This document shows positions 53,746 to 63,099 of a stretch of 64,000 bases of DNA, piece after piece (the first letter of the stretch is position 1; each line of letters starts with the position of its first letter). A program made the position numbers and the translations under genes. The DNA is from Clostridium sp. CAG:465. GTDB lineage: Bacteria > Bacillota > Clostridia > TANB77 > CAG-465. The stretch is from contig FR891275.1 of the NCBI GenBank assembly GCA_000433755.1, forward strand, positions 1 through 64,000, read 5' to 3'. Below the pieces are notes generated by a model, which saw only the letters and a program-made list of their open reading frames with translations, made no database searches and was not told the origin of the DNA.

Positions 53746-54381
53746 TTACACCTTTATATTTCTATTAATAATCTTTAATAACACGTTATTATTATACATC
53801 ATTTTTGTAATATTAGTTTGTTCTATTTTATTTTTAATTTGCATTTTACTTGATGGTAATTCGGATAAAAGGGCAACGGCAGCTAAAATAATGTATATTA
53901 TAACAATCGTCTTTAGTGTACCTAAAGCCAATCCTCCAATTTTATTTATACTTTTTAAAATTGGCAAATCAAATACCAAATTTAAAACTGATTTTAAAAT
54001 AAATATTATAACAAATGATATTATAAATGTTATAATAAAGCTTATACCTCTTAATATAAACATCGTAATATTATTAGCTTGATATTCCTTTTGTTCATCA
54101 GATATTATTCCATTTATAATCTTGCTATACATTGTATTATCTTCAGTTCCATTTTTTCTGTTTTCAACTGTATCATTTATACATTGATATACATTATCAT
54201 AAATATTTTTTCCTATGTTACCACTTTTAAGTAGATTTGCAATAGGATTTTGTAATATAAGTGATAATATAATTGCAATTATTATTGCCACGAAACCTAC
54301 TAAAACGCTTATTAATCCTTTTTTATATCCTAAATAAGCTCCTAGTGAAACAATCAAAATCAAAACTACATCTATAACCAT
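53746..54381 (-). CDS. CvpA-family membrane protein
   Basis: A 211-residue protein with four hydrophobic helices. The N-terminal signature VLILIVSLGAYLGYKKGLIS is typical of CvpA, and a NKIGGLALGTLKTIVIIYII segment lies near the end. The family is linked to colicin V production and cell-envelope biology; no enzyme activity is established. It begins 13 bp after the DUF5711 gene. Confidence 0.85.
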   Translation of the reverse strand: MVIDVVLILIVSLGAYLGYKKGLISVLVGFVAIIIAIILSLILQNPIANLLKSGNIGKNIYDNVYQCINDTVENRKNGTEDNTMYSKIINGIISDEQKEYQANNITMFILRGISFIITFIISFVIIFILKSVLNLVFDLPILKSINKIGGLALGTLKTIVIIYIILAAVALLSELPSSKMQIKNKIEQTNITKMMYNNNVLLKIINRNIKV

Positions 54382-54394
54382 AATTAACCTCGTT

Positions 54395-55654
54395 TTACAT
54401 ATTTACACAATATATTTTATTTGAATATATTAAAGCTATTGATTTTCCGTTATTAAAAGTTATAACGTTTTTAGGTGGTAATTCAAATTTAATATTTTTA
54501 ATTTCTACTCCCCATTTGTTTATAACCTGTAGACCATCTTGATAAATTAAATAATTAAGTACATTGGTATTTTTAAACATTTTAGGCGAATCTGTTATTT
54601 GGCTTGTACTTATGTTAGTATTATCTAATCTATTTGAAATTAAAGAATACCCACTATCTTTATCATTTTTTAACTCTTTTGATATTATAGAATAATAATT
54701 ATTTGATATACTTACATACATTATTTGTGATGTATCAAACTTGTATATATCTTCCCTATCTTTTGTATCAATGTTACATTTTACTATTTTATCATCCAGT
54801 AACATTATAATATTTCGGTTTTGAATAGTCAAGTCATATAAAAAATTATTATCTAGTGTTGCAATTGTATCAATTTTTTCTCCATTTGAACTATCTATAA
54901 GTGAAATAGATATTCCTGCCTTAAAAGTCTCCGTATTTGTTTGAACTACAATAAGTTGTCTTGCATTATTTAGCATATTAACACTTACAATAGGATTTGA
55001 TGACAAATATGCATTATACAAATTCTTTCCCTTTTTAGAATATACTCCTAAAACTTTTTTATAACCACTAGTTGAATATTCAACAACGTAATTTCCACTT
55101 TCGTCAATAAATATTTCATCAATTTCTCCATCAATCTTAGTATTTAGTATTTCTTTCTTATCTTCAAACAAATAAATTTTTCCATTGGAATTATTTGACA
55201 CGGCCATAAATTTCCCTTGTATATATATGTTAGGGGTAAATTTTGTACTAAGCTCGTATTCCCAAGTTTTCTTTCCTCTAGAATTATATGTTGTAATTTT
55301 TTGATTATTGTATATTAATAAATCTGAACAATATGATTCATATATATCTGAATCAGTTGAAACTATATCAATTTTATTCTTATCATCTATACCACTACCT
55401 CTATTAATACTTATACCAAATAAAGGGCCATAGTATAAAAATACAAATAACAATATAAAAACAATTACACATATTAAACATATCAAAAGTGGATTGGTCC
55501 TTTTATCTTCTCTTGTATTTGTTTTATCTATATCTCTTTTTATTCTCTTACTTCTTTCAATCTCTTTTTGTGCTTTATGTTTATTGGCTATCTCAATCCC
55601 CTTAGATAAATCCTCATTATTAATTTCAGAATTATTTATTCTTCCTTTTCTCAT
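54395..55654 (-). CDS. DUF5711 membrane-anchored beta-propeller-like protein
   Basis: A 419-residue protein: a basic cytoplasmic head, one helix (PLLICLICVIVFILLFVFLY), then repeated short strands with a PQQ/WD-like rhythm (DLLIYNNQKITTYNSRGKKT, GKFMAVSNNSNGKIYLFEDK, NRNIIMLLDDKIVKCNID, VLNYLIYQDGLQVINKWG). This fits DUF5711, which often sits next to cvpA in Clostridia. Function unknown. Its start overlaps the end of rarA by 23 bp. Confidence 0.75.
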   Translation of the reverse strand: MRKGRINNSEINNEDLSKGIEIANKHKAQKEIERSKRIKRDIDKTNTREDKRTNPLLICLICVIVFILLFVFLYYGPLFGISINRGSGIDDKNKIDIVSTDSDIYESYCSDLLIYNNQKITTYNSRGKKTWEYELSTKFTPNIYIQGKFMAVSNNSNGKIYLFEDKKEILNTKIDGEIDEIFIDESGNYVVEYSTSGYKKVLGVYSKKGKNLYNAYLSSNPIVSVNMLNNARQLIVVQTNTETFKAGISISLIDSSNGEKIDTIATLDNNFLYDLTIQNRNIIMLLDDKIVKCNIDTKDREDIYKFDTSQIMYVSISNNYYSIISKELKNDKDSGYSLISNRLDNTNISTSQITDSPKMFKNTNVLNYLIYQDGLQVINKWGVEIKNIKFELPPKNVITFNNGKSIALIYSNKIYCVNM

Positions 55655-56891
55655 AATTTTTCTCCCATTTTTTTGGATTATAATATACTTTATCCTTTAA
55701 CTCATCTGGTAAATATTGTTGCTTAACATATCCATTTTCAAAATCATGAGGATATTTATATCCTACACCATATCCAAAGTTTTCCATTCCACTAATTTCA
55801 GCATTTCTGATGTGCATTGGAATTTTTCCAACATCCATGTTTTTGACATCTTCTATAGCTTGGTTTATTCCTAAATAACTTGCATTGGATTTTGGACTCA
55901 TAGCAACTTCTACAGCTGCTTGTGCAAGTATAATCCTTGCTTCTGGCATACCTATTTGATGAACAGCTTGCATTGCCGCTACAGCCACAATTAAAGCTTC
56001 ATTATTTGCTGCTCCTACATCCTCTGATGCTTGAATAACAATCCTCCTTGCTATAAACATAGGATCTTCTCCTCCTTCAAGCATTCTTGCTAAATAATGT
56101 AGTGTTGCATCCGGATCAGAACCTCTCATAGATTTTATAAAAGCACTAATTGTATCATAATGAGAGTCATCTGACTTATCATATATAACCTTCTTTTGCA
56201 TAATACAATTTTTTATAACATCCATGTCTATAACTATCTTTCCATCTTCATTCATATTAGTTGTTATTACTGCAAGTTCCAAACTGTTTAGTGCACCTCT
56301 TACATCTCCATTAGAAATATATCCTAAATATTCTAAAACTTCATTTTTTATATCAAGGTTATATCCTCCAAGTCCATTTTCTTTATCAACTATAGCCGCT
56401 TTTAGAATTTTAACAATATCGTCCTTTGAAAGTTCTTTAAATTTAAATACAGTTGATCTTGAAAGAAGAGCTTTATTTACACTAAAATATGGATTTTCAG
56501 TCGTGGCACCAATTAAAATTACAGTACCCTTTTCAACATAAGGCAAAAGTGCATCCTGCTGTAACTTGTTAAACCTATGAATTTCGTCTACAAAAAGTAT
56601 TACTCTACCAGTTGGATTTAAAAATATATTCTGAGTTTCTTCTACAATTTTTTTTATATCTGCAACACCTGCAGATGTTGCATTGATACTTTCAAATTTA
56701 TTTTTAGTTGTATGCGCAATTATTCTTGCAAGGGAAGTTTTGCCACATCCGGGTGGTCCCCAAAATATTGCAGATGTTAATCTATCTGACTTTATAAGTC
56801 TGTATAACAATTTATCTTTTCCCACAATTTCATCTTGACCATAGAAATCATCAAGTGAAGTAGGCTTCATTCTATATGCTAATGGTTCCAT
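55632..56891 (-). CDS. rarA: Replication-associated recombination protein RarA
   Basis: A 419-residue AAA+ ATPase of the RarA/MgsA/WRNIP1 family: LAYRMKPTSLDDFYGQDEIV, Walker A FWGPPGCGKTSLARII, Walker B VILFVDEIHRFNKLQQDALL, sensor 1 LIGATTENPYFSVNKALLSR, and the C-terminal MLEGGEDPMFIARRIVI and SASYLGIN-type helix read as SNASYLGINQAIEDV. It acts at stalled replication forks. It heads the DUF5711-cvpA-LCP run. Confidence 0.94.
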   Translation of the reverse strand: MEPLAYRMKPTSLDDFYGQDEIVGKDKLLYRLIKSDRLTSAIFWGPPGCGKTSLARIIAHTTKNKFESINATSAGVADIKKIVEETQNIFLNPTGRVILFVDEIHRFNKLQQDALLPYVEKGTVILIGATTENPYFSVNKALLSRSTVFKFKELSKDDIVKILKAAIVDKENGLGGYNLDIKNEVLEYLGYISNGDVRGALNSLELAVITTNMNEDGKIVIDMDVIKNCIMQKKVIYDKSDDSHYDTISAFIKSMRGSDPDATLHYLARMLEGGEDPMFIARRIVIQASEDVGAANNEALIVAVAAMQAVHQIGMPEARIILAQAAVEVAMSPKSNASYLGINQAIEDVKNMDVGKIPMHIRNAEISGMENFGYGVGYKYPHDFENGYVKQQYLPDELKDKVYYNPKKWEKNYEKRKNK

Positions 56892-56935
56892 ATAATCCCT
56901 CTTTTTTGTATAATTTTACTTATTTATTATATAAT

Positions 56936-56974
56936 AAAACCTAACTATTAGCAATAGCTAATAATTAGGTTTTT
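56936..56974 (-). terminator. Terminator of the DUF4190 gene
   Basis: Arms AAAACCTAA/TTAGGTTTT with extra inner pairing; on the minus strand it ends in TTTTATT. It separates the DUF4190 gene from rarA. Confidence 0.7.
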
Positions 56975-57042
56975 ACATAGTTTATTTCAAAAGATTAAAA
57001 TAACAGGAGTAAAAAATTATAATATATAAGAAACATATATTT

Positions 57043-57642
57043 TTAATACATTGAAACTTCAACAACTTTAAATGTAGCATTTTTCATTGCTTCAACTTTA
57101 TCTGAAGATACATATGTAAATATTTTAAATTCTTGTGTTTGTCCAGACGTTAAATCATTTGCATAAACATAACCATCATCAATTCTTGCTCCTGTACTAT
57201 CTACAGCTTCTATGTGAATGTCAAATGATTTTTTATCAGATGTTTTATTTTTTACTTTAACTTTTAACTCTGTACTTGTTATTCCATATTTGCCAACACT
57301 AACTTCAAAATTTCCTAAATTTACATCTACATCATTTTTTAGAATTTCTTCTGTACTATTTCCAACTGCTTTATCTAATTCTTTACTTGTTTTATCAAGT
57401 GAATTAGATAAACTATTTTGCATTGACAAAGTAATAATTACTGTGAAAACTGCAAGAATTATTGCTGCTGCAGCTTTTCCACTTCCGGCCTTTTTTACTA
57501 ATGCTATAATTCCAAATATGAACGCTATAATTGCCATTATAAACGATAAATTATTTATAAATGGAATAAATGAAGTACAAATACCAACTATTCCTAAAAC
57601 CATACCAGCAGTAGCAAGTCCACTTTTCTTTTTTTCTTCCAT
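57043..57642 (-). CDS. DUF4190-type membrane protein with extracellular domain
   Basis: About 199 residues; the ATG at 57642 follows GGAGG. The N-terminal half has two helices (LATAGMVLGIVGICTSFIPF and LSFIMAIIAFIFGIIALVKK) as in DUF4190, then a third helix AAAAIILAVFTVIITLS. A C-terminal beta domain of about 110 residues (FEVSVGKYGITSTELKVKVK, DIHIEAVDSTGARID, EFKIFTYVSSDK) resembles FxLYD/DUF4352-type extracellular domains. Role unknown. A shorter paralogue lies directly upstream. Confidence 0.7.
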   Translation of the reverse strand: MEEKKKSGLATAGMVLGIVGICTSFIPFINNLSFIMAIIAFIFGIIALVKKAGSGKAAAAIILAVFTVIITLSMQNSLSNSLDKTSKELDKAVGNSTEEILKNDVDVNLGNFEVSVGKYGITSTELKVKVKNKTSDKKSFDIHIEAVDSTGARIDDGYVYANDLTSGQTQEFKIFTYVSSDKVEAMKNATFKVVEVSMY

Positions 57643-57737
57643 AAAAATTCCTCCAATCAAAACTAATATCAGAATAAAAAGTATAAATAATAATATTTAT
57701 ATATTTTGTATATATAATAAATGTAGTTTTTTTCTTG

Positions 57738-57980
57738 TTATCTAAGTACCCCTTCTAAAACTAACAAAGCAATAATTACCGTAAAAGTAGCAAGTATTAC
57801 TCCAGATGCTGCTTTTCCACTTCCAGATCTTTTCAATAATGATATCATTCCAAATATAAAAGCAATAATTGCCATTATAATTGATAATATGTCCACAAAA
57901 GGAATAAATGACGTTCCAATACCAACTATACCCAAAACCATACTAGCAGTTTCAAGGCCACTTTTCTTTTTATCTTCCAT
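57738..57980 (-). CDS. Short DUF4190-type paralogue
   Basis: About 80 residues from the ATG at 57980 (GGGGG in front). It is very similar to the N-terminal membrane half of the preceding protein (LETASMVLGIVGIGTSFIPF, LSIIMAIIAFIFGMISLLKR, SGKAASGVILATFTVIIALL) but ends LEGVLR without the extracellular domain. This is either a partial tandem duplication or a truncated copy. It has its own ribosome binding site. Confidence 0.65.
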   Translation of the reverse strand: MEDKKKSGLETASMVLGIVGIGTSFIPFVDILSIIMAIIAFIFGMISLLKRSGSGKAASGVILATFTVIIALLVLEGVLR

Positions 57981-58132
57981 ATGATTTCCCCCAATCAAAA
58001 TTAATTTTTAAATAAAAACTACAAATACTATTTATATATTCACATTATACAATATATGTAATTTTTTGTCAACGATGTATCGTTAAAAAATAGCAAATAA
58101 TATTGTTATAATGTATTTATGAGGTGTAAACT

Positions 58133-58372
58133 ATGAATATCTCTGAAGCAATAGCTAAAAGAATAAAAAATATTTGTAAAGAACGAAATATAAGCATTAA
58201 TAAATTAGCAAATCTAAGCTGTCTTACGCAATCAACATTACAGTCCATAATTGATGGAAGTAGTAATAATCCAAAACTGCTTACTATTTTTAGAATTTGT
58301 TATGGTTTAAATATTACAATATCAGAATTTTTTAATGACAAAATATTTGAAAATTTAGACTTAGATATATAA
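58133..58372 (+). CDS. XRE-family HTH regulator
   Basis: A 79-residue DNA-binding protein, little more than one Cro/C1-type helix-turn-helix: IAKRIKNICKERNISINKLA, LSCLTQSTLQSIIDGSSNNP and LLTIFRICYGLNITISEFFN. It diverges from the DUF4190 pair and may regulate them. GAGGTG lies before the ATG. A bidirectional terminator follows. Confidence 0.88.
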   Translation: MNISEAIAKRIKNICKERNISINKLANLSCLTQSTLQSIIDGSSNNPKLLTIFRICYGLNITISEFFNDKIFENLDLDI

Positions 58373-58401
58373 TTAAATTTAAAATTTAATATATTTTACA
58401 C

Positions 58402-58440
58402 GTGGAAAGCCCCTTAGCAAAATGCTAAGAGGCTTTCTAC
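58402..58440. terminator. Bidirectional terminator between HTH and transketolase genes
   Basis: Long arms GTGGAAAGCCCCTTAGCA/TGCTAAGAGGCTTTCTAC with one interior mismatch. Confidence 0.85.
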
Positions 58441-58450
58441 TATTACAAAT

Positions 58451-59359
58451 CTAAAAATTTTTTATTATTTCCTCTTTAGTAATACCATATATTTTGTATA
58501 AATTCTCAATATCGCCAGATTTACCAAATTTATCTTTTACTCCAAACTTTATTAATTTTTTTGGATATTCTTCAGTTAAAACATTAGAAATAATACTACC
58601 AATTCCGCCAACTATACTATGATCTTCAATTGAAATTAATTTATCAGTTTCTTTTGCACATTTAATTATGGTTTCTTTGTCAATTGGTTTTATACTGTAT
58701 AAATCAACAACACGTACATTTATACCTCTTTTTTCTAATTCTTTTTTTGCCTCAAGAGCTATCCATACTGTATTTCCAACAGCAAAAATCGTACCATCAT
58801 TTCCATTGCCAAATGTGTTTGATCCTCCAAGTTTAAATATATCAAGATCACTATATACATCTACAGCTTTATTTCTTCCAAGCCTTATATATTTAGGTCC
58901 TTTTTCTTGCATACATATATCAAGTATCTTTTGTGTTGCGACATCATCTGCCGGGCAAAATACTTTCATATTTGGAATTACATTCATAAGTGCAATATCC
59001 TCGATGCATTGATGAGTAGCACCATCTTCTCCTACTGCAAGTCCAGAATGTGTAGCACATAAATTGATATCTATATTTGAATATGCAGCTGTATTTCTAA
59101 TTTGTTCATAAGCACGTCCTGCAAGAAACATTGCAAAACTAGACGCAAACACTTTTTTTCCTGTAAGTGCCATTCCACAAGCTGTTCCTACCATATCTTG
59201 TTCTGAAATTCCCATATCAAAATGTCTATCAGGAAATTCCTTTTTAAAAAGTTTAGTACAAGTAGCATTTGCAAGATCAGCATCAAACACCATAACATCT
59301 TTATTTTCAAAACCTTTTTTTACAAGATATTCTCCATATGATTCTCTTGTTGATTTCAT
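58451..59359 (-). CDS. Transketolase, C-terminal subunit
   Basis: A 302-residue half transketolase: pyrimidine-binding domain STRESYGEYLVKKGFENK, MVFDADLANATC-type start read as VMVFDADLANATCTKLF, FDMGISEQDMVGTACGMAL, ATHSGLAVGEDGATHQCIED, and a C-terminal domain with SIEDHSIVGGIGSIISNVL. It pairs with the N-terminal subunit encoded 18 bp upstream to form the thiamine-diphosphate enzyme of the non-oxidative pentose phosphate pathway. Confidence 0.93.
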   Translation of the reverse strand: MKSTRESYGEYLVKKGFENKDVMVFDADLANATCTKLFKKEFPDRHFDMGISEQDMVGTACGMALTGKKVFASSFAMFLAGRAYEQIRNTAAYSNIDINLCATHSGLAVGEDGATHQCIEDIALMNVIPNMKVFCPADDVATQKILDICMQEKGPKYIRLGRNKAVDVYSDLDIFKLGGSNTFGNGNDGTIFAVGNTVWIALEAKKELEKRGINVRVVDLYSIKPIDKETIIKCAKETDKLISIEDHSIVGGIGSIISNVLTEEYPKKLIKFGVKDKFGKSGDIENLYKIYGITKEEIIKNF

Positions 59360-59377
59360 ATATTTCCCTCTTTTCTT

Positions 59378-60172
59378 TTACTTTAATTCAGCTTTAGACA
59401 AATTATATTCTTCATCTGTAAGCTTTTTACCATGCCATTCGGCTTTATTTTCCATAAAAGATATTCCCTTACCTTTTATTGTATTTGCTATTATTACATT
59501 TGGCTTATTTGACTTTTTAGCGTTTGATACAGATGTTAAAATTTCATCAAAATTATGCCCATTAATTCTTTGAACATAAAATCCAAAAGAATTAAATTTT
59601 TCTTCTAAGTTATCCACATTTTTAACATCTTTTATAGTGCCATCTATTTGTAATCCATTATTATCTACAAACAAAATTAAATTATTAAGGTTATATTTAC
59701 TTGAACTCATACAAGCTTCCCATATCTGTCCTTCTTCTATTTCTCCATCTCCGACCAAGCAATACACATTTCCCTCTTTACCTGATACTTTTTTAGAAAT
59801 GGCCATACCATTTGCAATTGAAAGTCCCTGTCCTAAAGATCCACTTGAAACATCTACTCCATTTATTTTTATACAAGGATGTCCCTCAAGATAACTATCA
59901 AACTTTCTAAATGTTTTTAAATCTTCATGTGGTATATATCCCTTACTTGAAAGCACAGCATAATAGCAAGATGATGCATGACCCTTTGATAAAATAAATT
60001 TATCAATTCTACTCCCTTCATTATCTAAATTTAAGTTCATTAATCTATGATATAAAGCTACTAAGATTTCAACACAAGATAGACTACCTCCTGGATGTCC
60101 TGAACCTGCACTATATATCATATCCACTATATCATTTCTAATATCTTTTGATATTTTTTCTAAATCTTCCAT
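59378..60172 (-). CDS. Transketolase, N-terminal subunit
   Basis: A 264-residue thiamine-diphosphate-binding half: MIYSAGSGHPGGSLSCVEIL, SKGHASSCYYAVLSSKGYIP, VSSGSLGQGLSIANGMAIS and the metal-binding GDGEIEEGQIWEA...NN pattern (LILFVDNNGLQIDGT). Intact and of normal length for a split transketolase. First gene of the pair, with the YitT gene ending 9 bp upstream. Confidence 0.93.
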   Translation of the reverse strand: MEDLEKISKDIRNDIVDMIYSAGSGHPGGSLSCVEILVALYHRLMNLNLDNEGSRIDKFILSKGHASSCYYAVLSSKGYIPHEDLKTFRKFDSYLEGHPCIKINGVDVSSGSLGQGLSIANGMAISKKVSGKEGNVYCLVGDGEIEEGQIWEACMSSSKYNLNNLILFVDNNGLQIDGTIKDVKNVDNLEEKFNSFGFYVQRINGHNFDEILTSVSNAKKSNKPNVIIANTIKGKGISFMENKAEWHGKKLTDEEYNLSKAELK

Positions 60173-60181
60173 ATATCCCCC

Positions 60182-61066
60182 TTAATTTATATCTTTAAAT
60201 CCTGTTCCAATCGCTTCATTTACTGTTGTTATATACATTAATGCTTTACTATCATTTTCTCTAATTAATTCCTTTAATTTTGCTATCTGTGGAGTAGTTA
60301 TTATACAAGTAATTGTAGTTATCTGTTTTTTACTATGAGCTCCTACACTATTTGTTACAGTTGCTCCTCTTTTTAAATCATTTAATATTGCTGGAATTAC
60401 CTTATCACTTTTATTTGTAATAATTGTTACAACTTTTGTATAATATATTCCTTCAAAAACTACATTTACTACCTTTGTTGAAATTGCCATAGCAATTATC
60501 GAATAAAGTCCAACGTTTATATCCTTAAACACAATAATAATAGCTGATATAATAAAAAATTCAATTATTAATAGAACTTTACTTACACTTTGTGCTTTAG
60601 TGAGTTTATATATAAGTTGGGCTAAAAGATCTGAGCCACCAGAACTTGCTCCTGCCTTAAATACTAATGCAAGTCCTAAACCTACTATAATTCCACCAAA
60701 CACACAAGAAGTAAACATATCTAATCCTCCGAATTTTATAAACACCCCATCTTTAAATATTTCATAAAATAGTGCAAGTATAATTGTTGTAAATATTGTT
60801 TTTAAATTAAACTTTATTCCAAGTTTTATTATTGAAAAAATAAAAAGAGGAATATTTATAAAAATTATTGTAAGACCCATCGGAACATTAAAAATGTAAT
60901 AAAATATTGTAGCTATACCACTTGCTCCACCTGTTGTCATTTTGTATGGTAATAAAAACCAGTTCGTTCCAATTGATATAAGGAAAGAGCCTAAAATCAT
61001 ATATATTAAGTCTATAACAACATGCATTATAAAAAGTTGATCTTTTTCCATATTATTAAATTTCAT
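60182..61066 (-). CDS. YitT-family membrane protein
   Basis: About 294 residues: five to six membrane helices with IGTNWFLLPYKMTTGGASGI and LVFKAGASSGGSDLLAQLIY, and a C-terminal DUF2179 domain (YYTKVVTIITNKSDKVIPAI, GATVTNSVGAHSKKQITTIT). ATG at 61066 follows AAAGGTGG. The YitT family has no firmly known substrate. It lies 9 bp upstream of the transketolase pair. Confidence 0.88.
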   Translation of the reverse strand: MKFNNMEKDQLFIMHVVIDLIYMILGSFLISIGTNWFLLPYKMTTGGASGIATIFYYIFNVPMGLTIIFINIPLFIFSIIKLGIKFNLKTIFTTIILALFYEIFKDGVFIKFGGLDMFTSCVFGGIIVGLGLALVFKAGASSGGSDLLAQLIYKLTKAQSVSKVLLIIEFFIISAIIIVFKDINVGLYSIIAMAISTKVVNVVFEGIYYTKVVTIITNKSDKVIPAILNDLKRGATVTNSVGAHSKKQITTITCIITTPQIAKLKELIRENDSKALMYITTVNEAIGTGFKDIN

Positions 61067-61109
61067 AATAACCACCTTTTAATGATTATTATTTGTATTT
61101 AAAAATAAA

Positions 61110-61571
61110 TTATATCTCTTTTCTTAATATATCAAGAAATTTTTCACTTCTAGAATACTTTTTTGGAGTAAATTCTTTTAACTTTTTAACGTAATCATCA
61201 AAATTTTCTCCATCTTTATACATAAGTAAATATCCTTCTTTTTCCAGTTCACCTGCAACTTCTAGTTGATGATCATTTATATGTTCGTTATATTTCCCAA
61301 GTCTTGGAACAACAAGTACTCTTTTATTATTTTCTAATGCATTAAAAATTGTTCCAACTCCACCATGACATATGACAAAACCAGCTTTTTTAATATATTC
61401 ATTAAATTTACTAGTATCAATTGATTTTATCATTTTTATTTTTTTACTACTAAACTTAGTATTTCCAGTTTGTGCAACTATTTCATCATCTTTTAAAGCT
61501 TCAGAATTTTCTACCATATTAAAAATTCTTAAAAATTGTTGCTTTTGGGTACCAACTGAGACGAAAACCAT
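61110..61571 (-). CDS. Alg13/PssE-like glycosyltransferase subunit
   Basis: A 153-residue GT28 C-terminal-type domain: MVFVSVGTQKQQFLRIFNMV, AGFVICHGGVGTIFNALENN and VLVVPRLGKYNEHINDHQLE. This is the sugar-nucleotide-binding half of a two-part glycosyltransferase (Alg13 in eukaryotes, PssE/EpsF-type in bacteria). It overlaps the Alg14-like gene by one base, so the two are made together. The acceptor is probably a polyprenyl-linked sugar. Confidence 0.88.
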   Translation of the reverse strand: MVFVSVGTQKQQFLRIFNMVENSEALKDDEIVAQTGNTKFSSKKIKMIKSIDTSKFNEYIKKAGFVICHGGVGTIFNALENNKRVLVVPRLGKYNEHINDHQLEVAGELEKEGYLLMYKDGENFDDYVKKLKEFTPKKYSRSEKFLDILRKEI

Positions 61572-62035
61572 TACATTAACCTCCCTAAATATTCAGCCTT
61601 TTTATATTTTTTTGCTAAATCTTCCCATTGAACATAAAATTTGTTTGCAAAAGGATAAACCATTTTACCAGTTACAGATAAACTATTTACTTTAGCAAGA
61701 GATTCAATATATATAACTTTTTTACCAAATAATTTTGCAAAAAAGCACATTATACCACCAACTTGTGCCCCGGTTGTTAAAACGGTTTTAGGTTTAAATT
61801 TAATAAGTATGCTTATACTCTTAAACATATTGTATATAACGGCCCCTATATACTTTATTTTATTTTTATTTGGTCCATATTTAAAAAATTCCATGTTATA
61901 ATTATCAGATAAATTTTCTGTTATTTCAGTTTTTTCTGTTACTAATAAATAATCATATTCGTTAAACAATTTCTTTAACTTTAGCATTTCACTTAAATGT
62001 CCACCAGAACTACATACAAAAATTACTTTTTTCAC
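61571..62035 (-). CDS. Alg14/PssD-like glycosyltransferase subunit
   Basis: A 154-residue Alg14-type membrane-associated half: KKVIFVCSSGGHLSEMLKLK at the N-terminus, a hydrophobic helix near residue 85, KPKTVLTTGAQVGGIMCFFA, KVIYIESLAKVNSLSVTGKM and FYVQWEDLAKKYKKAEYLG. It recruits the Alg13-like partner to the membrane acceptor. It starts 4 bases inside the preceding radical SAM gene. Confidence 0.88.
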   Translation of the reverse strand: MKKVIFVCSSGGHLSEMLKLKKLFNEYDYLLVTEKTEITENLSDNYNMEFFKYGPNKNKIKYIGAVIYNMFKSISILIKFKPKTVLTTGAQVGGIMCFFAKLFGKKVIYIESLAKVNSLSVTGKMVYPFANKFYVQWEDLAKKYKKAEYLGRLM

Positions 62036-63099
62036 TTATTTTCTCCCTTTATTTTTATATCTATACCATACTTTTCTTTTAAATATTTTTTATTTACCTT
62101 TTCAGGTCCAACAATTATAGAGGCATAGTTATTATTAGTATATATATTCATTTTCTTTTTTATATTTTCTTCATATTTTATATTATTTTTAGATATATAT
62201 TTTTCTATGTCATCTAATACTATTTTTGACAATACATATTCAGCAAAATTATCACAAACAGGTCCTAATATTTGTGAATTTGATGATGTTATTTCATCTG
62301 TTGTTTGAAGTCCTATTCTAATTATCTTAACATCTGTTTTTTTACACTCTTTTAAAATATAATATACTCTTTCAATAGCATCATCTACACTAAGTGGTGT
62401 ATACTCTTTATTCTCATACATTTCATATAATTTACTATCCTTTAATACATATACTGGATAAATTCTTAAGCATTTTGGATTAAGTTTTAATACCTTTTTT
62501 ATGCTATACACTTCCGTATCTAAATTACTTCCTGGAAGTCCAACCATAATTTGAATACCTAAATCTATTCCATATAAATGTATTAATCTTGCAGCACGTA
62601 TGACATCATTCTTAGTATGCCCTCTTTTAGATATTTCTAATACCTTATCACTCATTGACTGTACTCCAAGTTCAATAGTTTTTACATTATATTTTTTTAA
62701 AAATGATAATATTTTAGGTGATATATAATCAGGTCTTGTTGAAAGCCTAATACTATCTACTTTTCCTTCTTCAATATAATTATTTGCAATTTTTAAATAA
62801 TTTTCCTGTAACTTTGTAGGAATCCCTGTAAAAGATCCTCCAAAAAAAGCAATCTCAATTTTTTTGTTATTTTTATTATTTTTAAAATAATCCAAATGCT
62901 CATTAATAATGTTATCCACATCATCAACAGTTACACTTGTATCTATTCCTGTTATTTTCCTTTGGTTGCAAAAAACGCACTCATTATTGCAACCTAAATG
63001 AGGAATAAAAATTGGAATTGTGTATTGATTATCCTTATTTGTTATATTATTTAAAATTTTATTTATATCAAGTTTTAAATTATATTCTTTTAATGGCAT
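62032..63099 (-). CDS. Elp3-like radical SAM protein
   Basis: About 355 residues. The cluster motif is FIPHLGCNNECVFCNQRKIT (CxxxCxxC). The barrel has KIEIAFFGGSFTGIPTKLQE, RLSTRPDYISPKILSFLKKY, TIELGVQSMSDKVLEISKRG and QIMVGLPGSNLDTEVYS, all as in Elp3/YhcC-type proteins. The acetyltransferase domain of Elp3 is absent. It is often found next to rnc in Clostridia. ATG at 63099 overlaps the rnc end by 20 bases; a GTG at 63150 would overlap by 71. Substrate unknown; tRNA modification is possible. Confidence 0.85.
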   Translation of the reverse strand: MPLKEYNLKLDINKILNNITNKDNQYTIPIFIPHLGCNNECVFCNQRKITGIDTSVTVDDVDNIINEHLDYFKNNKNNKKIEIAFFGGSFTGIPTKLQENYLKIANNYIEEGKVDSIRLSTRPDYISPKILSFLKKYNVKTIELGVQSMSDKVLEISKRGHTKNDVIRAARLIHLYGIDLGIQIMVGLPGSNLDTEVYSIKKVLKLNPKCLRIYPVYVLKDSKLYEMYENKEYTPLSVDDAIERVYYILKECKKTDVKIIRIGLQTTDEITSSNSQILGPVCDNFAEYVLSKIVLDDIEKYISKNNIKYEENIKKKMNIYTNNNYASIIVGPEKVNKKYLKEKYGIDIKIKGENK